Part shown: piece after piece, positions 24,701-32,723 of the stretch
How the letters are laid out: each line of letters opens with the position of its first letter
How positions within the stretch are numbered: the stretch's first letter is position 1
Source: Alviniconcha marisindica
Taxonomy: Eukaryota > Mollusca > Gastropoda > Provannidae
Direction of reading: 5' to 3'
Assembly (NCBI GenBank): GCA_018857735.1
Contig: JABMCL010000020.1
Span: 135,001-199,000 of the forward strand
DNA: 64,000 bases
Program-made: the position numbers and the translations under genes
The notes under the pieces: generated by a model
Told to the model about the DNA's origin: nothing
What the model saw: the letters and a program-made list of their open reading frames with translations, nothing else
Databases searched by the model: none

Positions 24701-27700
24701 TATATGCACCTATATCAGTATCACACCACGCTTGATGCTGTGTTCCAACATTGGCAATATTTATCAACTAGATCCACCAGACTGTCAAATGACTCAAACC
24801 GAGTGTCATCTGCTTTGATTTTGAAGGGCCCCAGAACACTGATTTTGACCAATTTTAGCTTCAGATCTCGTCTTTGGTATAGTCCACCTACTAAATATTT
24901 TCACACAGTAAATACAGGTATATATCCCATACCTCAGTAATAATTTCACATTTTTCAAGTGTCTTAAAAGCTTACGAATCGCAAAACAAGACCAATACAG
25001 ACCTGTTTACCCCCTAAATGCACAAGTGTAGTTTGGGTAGTCAAAACGTGTAGTCAGGAGGTACAATGTGTAGTCATAGTGCATCAGTTGAAACTGGACT
25101 GATTTATCATTCACACATTCAGATTCTCACTCAACGAGTCAAAATAACACACAAGAAACTTTGTCTATACAAACTTAATAAAACAACAAATACAATTATT
25201 TTGCTGTAGTGTAACACTGTAATTGTAGTATGTTCTTTCTATCTCAGTTACAAATTTAGACAAGATAATCAGTTTGTCCAACACACACACACACACACAC
25301 ACACACACTTTCTCTCATCCTTTCTATGAGCTTGACTGAATTGATATAATTTTCAGAATCAGAAGACCACAGTGCCTGAAAATATAAACGTAAGGCGACA
25401 GCATGGCACTGCTACCAAGGTCTCGGCCACACACAAGTGGTGTAGATCCGTTCAGGTCCCTTGCTGGGCCGTGCACATGTGAATGTGGGAAAATTGTAAA
25501 GCCAACATCTTGACTCAGAATGAGAGTGCAGTTGTACAGATCAGTCTGCCAGTCAGCCCCCCCCCCCCCCTGTACAAACAACCCCGGCCGCAAGCACCCT
25601 ACTCAACAGCCTAGTACAATTTTTTTCCGACCTCACAACAGTGTGAGCAACGAATTTTCTCATTGGCTGATCCCCAACAAAGAAGCCAATCACAACGCAC
25701 GTTCTTTGTAATGGTGATAAAAATTTGCTCAAGGGAGGTAACTCTACGGACTAGTGCTATCGATGTTTACAAGTGCGGGAAAACTATATCAGTTTGTTGC
25801 ATTAAAATGAGGGGGGGGGGGGGGGGGGGGACGGAGAAAGAGACAGACTTGAAGCTGGAAAAAACTCTCCAGTCGCCTTGAACTCCTTGTAGGACTTGCT
25901 CTCAACAGGTTGCTTACACTTACAGTCAAATCGACCACCATGCTTGCATGATAAAAGTCCGATTTGCAGGTGGTGCAAAGAACAAGTTCGCTGCCTTTCC
26001 TTGAAGGAACCAAACACGGAGAAAGAGACAGACTTGAAGCTGGAAAAAACTCTCCAGTCGCCTTGAACTCCTTGTAAGACTTGCTCTCAACAGGTTGCTT
26101 ACACTTACAGTCAAATCGACCACCATGCTTGCATGATAAAAGTCCGATTTGCAGGTGGTGCAAAGAACAAGTTCGCTGCCTTTCCTTGAAGGAACCAAAC
26201 ACGGAGAAAGAGACAGACTTGAAGCTGGAAAAAACTCTCCAGTCGCCTTGAACTCCTTGTAGGACTTGCTCTCAACAGGTTGCTTACACTTACAGTCAAA
26301 TCGACCACCATGCTTGCATGATAAAAGTCCGATTTGCAGGTGGTGCAAAGAACAAGTTCGCTGCCTTTCCTTGAAGGAACCAAACACGGATAAGCTTAGT
26401 GGTCAGCTGGGAGAAACTTCTGGGATGGAACTTTCTTCCTTTTAATCGCAGCAGCAGAGCCTTTTGAAGCTAACACTGAGTCTTCTGAAGAAGTTTCATA
26501 CGCTCGCTTCTTCGACTCGGACATTTTCTCCCAACTGAAGGGAGTTTCGGATGCGTTCAGAACCTATGTTTGCGCCGAAGAAAGCGCTGCTATTGCAAGA
26601 CTTGATGCGCGCGTATCATAAGCGGGCGCACGTACCTTTTGAACACGGCGGCCGTGTCAGAAATAGGATCGCATCAAAAAAGAGGACCGAATTACGCTCG
26701 TCGCTATCGCATAGCCGAAACGAAGTCATTTGCGTAGTTTGTGTAATGCAAGCGTAGATGCGTAGTTTGGGCTTCAAATCTGTTGATTTCTACGCCAAAT
26801 GCGTAGACTAAACAGGTCTGCCAATATGTCACAGCAGAATGGGTAAGGGAAATAACCGCTGTAGCCGCGTGATCATGCATGTTTTGGCTGAGTTTACTTG
26901 GAGCCATAAAGTCAAAGGCTAATCTAGACATCATGACAAGACTTGACTGCCCTAATCAGGCAAGCTAACACTAACAGCGGGTACGCACTGGCCAATAAGC
27001 CAAACATAAAAAAGAAAGACGTTTGATGGAAGAGAAGAGAGGAAAAACAAAACCACAACAAAAAACAAACTTTCTGAAAAGAAAGAGGCAGGAAATGTCA
27101 GTGAGCAATCAGCTGCAATGTGACAAAGGCTGGATACACGTAATCCATGTACACGATGCAACCCACTTAGCAGTGACAACAACACTGCGGGGCAGCAGAC
27201 GCTCACAAACTATCCCACACAAAGAAAGACTGGGTTGTTTCATTAAACATCGAGACTACCCCCCTCACTCGTACATCATAAATGAACCCTATAACCTGAG
27301 AAACAAAAGGCCAAGCAAAGAGAAAAAACAGTCAATGGCAAGAACCGGTCACTAGCCCAACCCCAAACCCAGGGGGGCAACAAAATCGCTAGTCTATTGA
27401 ACTAGAACGAACAAAACTGTTTCATCTTTACATATGATGAAACAAACACGGATAAATTGGGAAACAAAATAAAACACCTAATAAAAGGCAGGTTCCCTGA
27501 TGAGGTCTAGCCTGTTGTGAAAGCTAGAGTAAACACAACGAAAAAGACCGAAACACCACGCATCTAACAAAACTTGAGAAAGATGGAATGACAAGTGGGA
27601 AATAAACAAAAGCCGAACTACTGGCAATGGCGTCAAAGCTTCATCCTTGGAGATTCGAACTGAAAATTCTTCAAAGTCGGTTACCCTGTGGACACCCCTA

Positions 27701-28574
27701 CACACATGTATTTGAGCCCAAACTGAATGTTCAGCAGTATGCAATCTGTGAAGCATTTTTTTTTTTTAATGCTTTGAGCAGAGCACATCTTGGTGTTTTG
27801 GTTCCCATTTCTTTGTGGCCAGGTCTCTGCTACTATATTCATTACCACTTGCCACTGTTGTTTTCTGGCTTCATTTTTAAAAAGAAAAGCATGGAAAGAA
27901 AACTCCTTTGTCAACTTTTCACTGCAACCAACCGCAGCACACTCGCTTGGCATGCTTTAAAATTTGCCAGACTACTTTCGATTCAATTTTGTTCAAGTCG
28001 TTACTGAGCCATGCGGGTCAGTTGTCTTGTTTTGACGTCATGTGACCAAAACCTGGGATTTTCAGCAGCAGCCAACGCAGCTGCTCGAAGCATTATGTTT
28101 GTTTTCATTCAAATCAACACTTTTACGTACCTCAGGAAAATGTCAATGTATCAAATGCACAGCATGTATGTTCAACTTTATTTATATATATAGACTAAAT
28201 ATAGTACAATGTAAGTAATATTTACGACTCAAAATCAATGTTCAGAGGCCCTTTAAACAAAAAAAACAAAAAAATGGTTATGTAACCTATTTTAGCATCC
28301 CTAGACTGTAGCTAGCGTCAGCGTCACTGTACATAACTAGTGCAGTCAAATAATAACTGTCATCATGATCATCCAGTCACCAAAACTGCAAGTTGTGCAA
28401 CTAACAGTAATAATAACTCAACAAGGATATAAAACAGCTATTCAAGCACAAGCTGATACACAATAACATACTTCTTGCCTCTCCATGGTACTTGGTAGTG
28501 ACCTTCACCAAAACTGCAGAACATTCTGTCACTTCAGGTTGTTCCACAAAAGACTTGTGGGGGTGTGAGTGTGT

Positions 28575-28605
<31 letters not shown>

Positions 28606-29156
28606 GTTGTCCAGGGACAGTTTGTGTTAACAGCGGGTAACTAGTAATGTCCAGTACTTTGCGGCTCTTGTAAAGTTGTATTTTACATGCAATCAAATTC
28701 AAAGTATCATTAATCAGTTATCAAAGTATTTGCATACTACCTTGCAATAAAAGAGAACCTTTATGAAACTATGAATAACAATGTTAGAAAATAAAACCGA
28801 TAAAATTGACCAAATCAAACTGGTAATATACATGTTAATTACAATGTTACTTGTCAGTGAAAACTAAGCTGTTAATATTATACTTTTATAGTGATAAACT
28901 ATACATATTTTATTACAATGTTACTTGTCAGAGAAAACTAAAGCTGTTAATGTTATAGTATACTTATGGTGATAAACTATGTGGTAACCTTGGGTCCCAT
29001 GGTGACAGCAACAGCATCAGCCAAGAGGTCAACACCCTGTAGCATCAGTGCTCTGGCATCAGCGCCGAACTTGAGATCTTTGGCATAGCATCGCACAAGT
29101 GATGGCGCAAATTTCTTTGCAACCGTCGACCGCAACACGCTTGGTAATCTGTACAT
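6725..29156 (-). CDS. hspd1: 60 kDa mitochondrial heat-shock protein (chaperonin HSP60/Cpn60)
   Basis: Matrix chaperonin that folds imported proteins in an ATP-driven ring with HSP10. Twelve coding exons join in frame with consensus sites: 29156-28989, 24669-24417, 24085-24003, 23483-23388, 22691-22598, 21670-21502, 15570-15471, 12150-12043, 11520-11383, 9847-9673, 8991-8813 and 6883-6725. The total is 573 residues, the usual family length. Residues 1-25 form a basic, acid-free presequence ([16 protein letters not shown]...) with the family cleavage context ...[16 protein letters not shown]-site motifs are VTMGPKGR (51-58) and GDGTT (108-112). The chaperonin signature [12 protein letters not shown] is at 428-439. 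The C-terminus ends in Gly-Gly-Met repeats ([16 protein letters not shown]). The start is in exon 2, the first ATG after a non-coding exon, as in vertebrates. No stop or frameshift interrupts the chain. Introns carry many mobile elements. The promoter is shared with hspe1. Confidence 0.97.
7053..7739. mobile_element. TTAA-flanked MITE, piggyBac-like, in hspd1 intron
   Basis: The 687-bp segment is flanked by exact TTAA at 7049-7052 and 7740-7743. It has a perfect 16-bp terminal inverted repeat: CCCACTTGGCCCCAGA at the left and its complement TCTGGGGCCAAGTGGG at the right. TTAA duplication with 5'-CCC termini fits the piggyBac superfamily. No transposase ORF is present. The interior contains a dispersed 'ggggtaaccgactttg...' block also found at 8401-8480 and 27637-27712. 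It lies between hspd1 exons 12 and 13. Confidence 0.8.
8401..8480. repeat. Dispersed ~70-bp repeat ('gtaaccgactttg' block)
   Basis: Sequence ggggtgtccacagggtaacc, then a gactttgaaaaatttccag-like block and cgaatctccaagatgaagctcc. It matches 7315-7375 inside the MITE in the same orientation, and 27637-27712 in reverse orientation beside a THAP relic. It may be the end of a larger transposon family. Confidence 0.6.
9440..9513. repeat. Two-copy tandem repeat, ~30 bp
   Basis: Two adjacent copies of 'gatgaccacacggcrcatc' followed by 'ggattggcta' variants. It lies just before the perfect hairpin at 9526-9586, in the intron between hspd1 exons 11 and 12. Confidence 0.7.
9526..9586. repeat. Near-perfect palindrome (hairpin), ~28-bp arms, 4-nt loop
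   Basis: The left arm 9526-9553 (ttgaatcaaatggcttcagc, then gatgagac) is complementary to the right arm 9558-9586 with a single bulged base. The loop is 'cata'. Both strands can extrude a stable stem. No gene-like neighbour explains it; a minimal foldback element is the simplest reading. Confidence 0.9.
11931..11954 (+). repeat. Poly-G tract, 24 nt
   Basis: An uninterrupted run of 24 G in the hspd1 intron between exons 9 and 10. Such runs are G-quadruplex prone, and their length is often unreliable in assemblies. Confidence 0.9.
13033..14286. repeat. 0.55-kb tandem array, 2.3 copies
   Basis: The unit begins 'gtcacaactgtatatgcc' at 13033, 13586 and 14137, giving periods of 553 and 551 bp; the third copy stops at about 14286. 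Copies differ by scattered substitutions and small indels. The leading ~150 bp (tatatgcccgacaac... ggaaaaggtcagctgttgtt ...agcatcatyagacagccag) also appears alone and more diverged at 12440-12560 and 14700-14850. It therefore looks like a dispersed repeat that was later tandemly duplicated. It lies in the hspd1 intron between exons 8 and 9. Confidence 0.85.
15547..15938. repeat. Three-unit tandem duplication overlapping hspd1 exon 8 and its splice acceptor
   Basis: Units start with 'accacctgcag' at 15547, 15701 and 15839. The first unit contains the beginning of hspd1 exon 8 (from 15570 downward) and its acceptor. The second repeats the same 24 exonic bases and a CTAG/GATCAAGG acceptor at 15724. 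In the third the exonic part has been deleted. The rest of each unit is intron sequence with blocks such as 'aatactgt', 'aaatgtccca' and 'attctagaaaaca'. Confidence 0.85.
17390..18960 (+). mobile_element. Decayed LINE reverse-transcriptase (CR1/jockey-like)
   Basis: Broken plus-strand frames keep the order of non-LTR RT motifs: [17 protein letters not shown] near 17470, a 'PEQHGFRxGxS' block near 17640, 'LDFSKA' near 17765, '[16 protein letters not shown]' near 17920, a degraded 'ADDT' region near 18005 and '[20 protein letters not shown]' near 18200. Stops and frameshifts are frequent, so it is not functional. Its 3' portion (18540-18910) matches a second copy at 42460-42900. It is nested in the 15950-20019 TIR element and so inserted after it. 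Confidence 0.8.
19220..19505. repeat. Imperfect tandem duplication, ~180 bp
   Basis: Two diverged units share 'tgaagagaaa', 'gtcaagtc', 'tgctgatgttcgac' and surrounding text in the same order (from about 19253 and about 19397). Each ends with one copy of the TGAYGTTCGAC motif of the host TIR element. Confidence 0.5.
20921..20940 (+). repeat. Poly-C tract, 20 nt or more
   Basis: A homopolymer of C (G on the hspd1 sense strand) in the intron between exons 7 and 8. The Gly-rich open frame over it is an artefact. Confidence 0.85.
22929..23825. repeat. Direct repeat pair flanking hspd1 exon 5
   Basis: A ~150-bp repeat starts with 'gtgtagca(t/c)tgctaattttcagag' at 22929 and at 23669, 740 bp apart, one on each side of exon 5 (23388-23483). 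Each contains a small hairpin (ttcagagttg...caactctgaa), followed by 'atgggta', 'ttttctagca' and 'caaagacaga/ga' blocks. A further short tandem pair ('ttatgctaaaaactatgtaa', then acatctgtaa) lies at about 23835-23905. Confidence 0.75.
25279..25310. repeat. (CA)n microsatellite
   Basis: A short pure CA tract in the hspd1 intron between exons 2 and 3. Confidence 0.9.
25831..26385 (-). repeat. Three exact-length 185-bp tandem copies of a zinc-finger-like fragment
   Basis: Copies occupy 25831-26015, 26016-26200 and 26201-26385 and differ at about one base. Read on the minus strand a unit encodes, in one frame, [20 protein letters not shown] and, in a second frame, [11 protein letters not shown] then [11 protein letters not shown]. 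Together these resemble a BED/hAT-type zinc finger (CxxC ... HGG ... K.HK) split by an indel. Because 185 is not a multiple of 3, each copy is read in a new phase, which produces artificially long open frames. A 20-nt poly-G run (25811-25830) borders the array. Confidence 0.8.
26396..26524 (-). pseudogene. Short ORF leading into the zinc-finger relic
   Basis: A 42-codon minus-strand ORF begins [20 protein letters not shown], then [20 protein letters not shown] and DH, and stops at 26396. Beyond the stop the same frame continues as [20 protein letters not shown], the start of the 185-bp repeat. A Ser/Lys-rich leader followed by 'Q.F.. (x)n YPxLxxxxxxxxxxCxxCxxDF' is the arrangement seen in transposon-derived BED/hAT-like zinc-finger proteins. 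It is probably the first exon of such a gene, now disabled. It lies inside an hspd1 intron on the same strand. Identification is inference from pattern only. Confidence 0.45.
27637..27712 (-). repeat. Third copy of the 'gtaaccgactttg' dispersed repeat
   Basis: The reverse complement of 8401-8480: agcttcatccttggagattc, then a cgaactgaaaattcttc-like block and ggttaccctgtggacacccc. It abuts the downstream side of the THAP relic, so the two may belong to one element. Confidence 0.65.
27740..27953 (-). pseudogene. THAP-domain fragment
   Basis: From the ATG at 27953 the minus strand reads [20 protein letters not shown], then [19 protein letters not shown]...ETWPQ...KMCSAQ. This keeps the THAP (C2CH) layout: the Cys pair at the N-terminus (C5, C10), the F-x-F-H-x-F block, QQW, a second Trp and C-S near the end. 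The final Cys-x2-His-F part is lost into a Lys run. THAP domains occur in P-element-like transposases and their host derivatives. No catalytic domain follows within the intron, so this is a decayed fragment. Confidence 0.6.
28575..28604 (+). repeat. Poly-G tract, 30 nt
   Basis: An uninterrupted run of 30 G in the hspd1 intron between exons 2 and 3, about 0.4 kb downstream of the exon 2 donor in the sense direction. Confidence 0.9.
28839..28982. repeat. 74-bp tandem duplication beside the hspd1 exon 2 donor
   Basis: Two units start 'ttacaatgttacttgtcag' at 28839 and 28913 and end '...gtgataaactat'. The second ends at about 28980, only a few bases from the splice donor at 28988, without altering it. 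Confidence 0.85.
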
Positions 29157-29703
29157 GGTGGTTTGTGCCTGTACATAAATTCCCAGTTAAGTTTCACCAC
29201 ACGAGAAGACAACAGTCTGATTATGATTAGTGTGACTGCGGCATTGCTAAAATAGGTCTATCAGTGTTAAACTATCAATGAACCTGATGAAGGCTGTACA
29301 TTATCTTGCGTCATTCAGAAATTCACAGACTAGATCTATATTTGACGGCAGAACCCACAAAAATCTTTACGTTCGTGGAAAAAGTGGTTGCTTAAGTTAA
29401 CAGACAGTGAATTTATTGCATAGCTTTCCAATTTGTAGAATGTGCTGATCTTTCGAATACAAAAAGTCAAACTCAGAATCCACGGACGTAGTTAGAGAGC
29501 CTGCGAAGAAGCATGGCCACTGTTGCAACACACGTGGGTTCCTCCAATTCCGTGTTGCCGATGGAGAATAACCCACAAACAATTAAAAAATATACACAAA
29601 AACAACAATAGTATTAAGCAATTCAGTCTAAACAATTAAAATACTTGCGTTAAACAATCATCGCATTCTCACATTCACATTATTTTTCTGTTTTCCATCA
29701 TAC

Positions 29704-29780
29704 CTTTGCCCCAGCCACACGCGATATCTGTCAAGAATGACCTTCGCTTCAATGCATAACCTGCGGGAGCAGTACGTTTG
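29704..29780 (-). other. hspd1: Probable non-coding first exon of hspd1 (3' end at 29704)
   Basis: On the minus strand the sequence GGGGCAAAG/GTATGATGG gives a good splice donor with the exon ending at 29704. The next acceptor (TGTACAG/GCACAAACCACC) at 29168 begins exon 2, 12 bases before the ATG. A non-coding first exon followed by a start in exon 2 matches the vertebrate gene. The 5' end cannot be fixed from sequence; the right-hand boundary given is nominal. Confidence 0.5.
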
Positions 29781-30286
29781 GTAAAAGATCACTTGAACAT
29801 GTATAGTCAAAGTTGAGCGACTGTCCCATTCGAAAAAATTACTATTCGGGCACATTATACGCCAATATTTGGACAAATAAGAGATTACGTATGAAGAATT
29901 GAAACTTCGTACGGGTCATGCAAGAAGAGTTTGATTCTTTATTGATGTTGAGTGCGCTTGTTTTGTGTTATACATGTTCAGCCGCTTTTTCTAGAAAGTT
30001 CAAGTCGCATTAAATAAAAAAAATCTCTGTTCAGATGCTTTGGTTTCTTGAAGAAAAAAACTGCTTCCAGTATAATGCAGCAGTCGGTATTTGGGAAAGA
30101 TTTGCTGGTCGATCTGATGCCAAATTCACAAATGAAACCATAATAAGTCCATTTTACATCATTCGTAGTTCATACGGAAAATAGCCCGTCCCTGTTTGAA
30201 GGTCATCGCGCATGCGGATTGTGAGCACGTGGAAGCTTCTTGACCATCGTACCTTCTTACACACAAGGCGAACATCAACACCCATC
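29781..30286. promoter_or_regulatory. Bidirectional hspd1/hspe1 promoter with heat-shock elements
   Basis: The head-to-head interval contains a perfect three-unit HSE, TTCTAGAAAGTTC, at 29989-30001. A two-unit element GAAGCTTC at 30232-30239 is followed by a partial third unit. GAAACTTC lies at 29901-29908, with GAA repeats just before it, and a TTCTTGAA pair at 30045-30052. HSF binds alternating nGAAn units, so heat induction of both genes is expected. No clear TATA box was identified. Confidence 0.75.
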
Positions 30287-32692
30287 ATGGTAAGAATAAG
30301 CGTAGGATTTATTTTCCATTCAGGTGAATGAATGCAGAAATGCACGTTAATATGTCATACATGTGATAATCACTAAATGGGTCATTTATGTGCGCCGTCT
30401 TTTGCGCCGTCAGAAGGGTTGGGGTCAACTGATGGTGTGCACGTCCTTGGTGTTCCCGGCAGCAGACGATGGATGACAAGGCATTTGATGCGAAGTTTCA
30501 GTGTTTCCAGTCTATACTTCAGGATTATCAGTGCGCTTGATCAAAAGCATAATATACTCGTGTCGTAACCTGAAGCGAAACATTACCGCGTACCATGAAC
30601 GGCAGTTTGTTACAGTTCGCAACATCGTCTGTGACGCTGGCACCTGATGCAACTTTCTCTCCCTCACTCTCTCCTCATGCAGAACACACACACACACACA
30701 CACACACTCACAGATTCACACACATGACACAATAATACATCAAGCAGATTCCTGCGGTGGAGCACCTTGGACGCAAAAATTAAAATCATCTCCTGCTTGG
30801 AACATAGGTTCCCGCTGTAAAGCCCGGAGTAGACAGCATTTTCTTAATTTTTTTAGTTTAAATTTAGTTATCTAAAGTTGAGTATTTCTGCTGTTTGTCA
30901 TTCCAGGTCATAAATTTGAATTCATTTTTTTCGTAGTCGATGCGGTCAACTTCAGCAAGTAAAGTTGCATGTGTCAGGTCTGTTAACTTTAAGTTGATAA
31001 GTGAATGATTCTGCTGCTGTGTTAGTGATTTAGAGTACTTGTTTGTTGATTTGTGTTACCCTGCTCCATGCTCCATCAGTGTTAACTGTTATTTAGTGGG
31101 TATTCAAAAAACAAATTCAGACTTGAAAATTCAGATTCACCTGTCAGTTTCTGTTCACCCTTGTTTGACATCCATCCACAAATTTGGCATTGGTGCGACA
31201 GCAGTGAGTGTGTGTGTGTACCAACTACCAAAAGTAAGATCACTTGTTCACTGTGCATGTCAAACTCAAAGAGCCTAAATAAACAAAAGACACAAGGCGG
31301 GGTTCAACTTTGCAAATACTTAATTATTATTCTTTTCTTCTAGTTCTATAGTAGTAACTAGTATACTACTATATTATTATTGTCACGCTAAGTGTTATAC
31401 CAAGCAATAAAGCTAAGCGATATACTAAGCATTGGAACTCAGTGATATACTAAGTAAGCATTGAAACTAAGTGATAAAACTAAGCGTTAGATTGGGCGAT
31501 ACAACTAGGTATTTCAGAATAGGCGATACAACTAGGCTTTTAAAACTAGATAAGCCCTGAAACACAAAACAAACAGCACCTGTTAGTGTTACAATACAGG
31601 CAGAAATTTTGGATCCATATGTCATGACCATATACATCCATGCCATCCACAGCTGTCAAAATAATCCTGCTAATATTAAAGCTCCAATGCAACCCCATGT
31701 AAACCCACACAACATCCCCAAACTCATTCCTTTCAACCACTCAGTGACTCATTCAATCTATCCATGGGCATGGCATACACTGATACAGTATCCCAAACGG
31801 TGCAACGCAACACGGCCGATCAGTGGCAAGCTATTTTGTTATTAATTTGTTCTTCCTTATAAGTTATAACTTATATTGTTATAATAATACTATTCAGAAA
31901 AGAACAGCAACAATTCCATTTCATCTTCAACCCAATAAATATAAATGTACTTAACCTGTGTGGGGGACAAAGGTTTCTTTTTTAACTTAATTTTTGTTTT
32001 TGCAAGAAGAAAAAAAGACACTGGCTGCGATGTATCTACTAATATAATATTTATACTAATATTGGCGTGCAGGCCCATATCACAATCAGCTGCTACTCTA
32101 TTCTACTATTGTATGATATGAATCTTTCTCACTCATACCCACAACAAAAACACACTAATGGTGCTCCAAACAGCCAGCCACATCAATATTTATAAACTAT
32201 ATTTATAGTGTCTACCATGTAATTACAGTAATATTACTAATAAAGACTAAAGAGAAGAGCCTAATTGTTGGTGGTAAGCGTCGGATTTGTTTTCCATTCA
32301 GGTGACATATGAAATGTCCAGAATATAATTTATAGCAAGTCTATATGTCGTCATTGCTACTGTTGTTGTACCAAGGTTTCATTTGTTTTCTACCCATTTG
32401 TTCTTGTTGTTATGAATATATGCGAGTAGCTTTGTTTATATATTTTTGTCCTTACTATTTTTGTTTGTTTGTCTGGCTTGTTTTGTTTTTTGTGCACCAT
32501 TGCATACTCTGCACATATTAAGTTTGCATTTGTGTGTATGCCTGGTGTATGTATATTGTCCACATGCTAAAAAAAATGAATAGTGTACTGTTATTTAAGC
32601 TTTAAAAAAATGTAACAAAACAACTCCCCCCTCCCCCACCCGCCCCCAAAAGTAACAAATTATAGCACATTAAGCATCTTGCTCTTGGTGTG

Positions 32693-32723
<31 letters not shown>

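Noticed and set aside
25789..26387. A genuine 137-153 residue repeat protein
   Set aside because: The repeated peptide changes frame at every 185-nt unit, which a selected protein repeat would not do.
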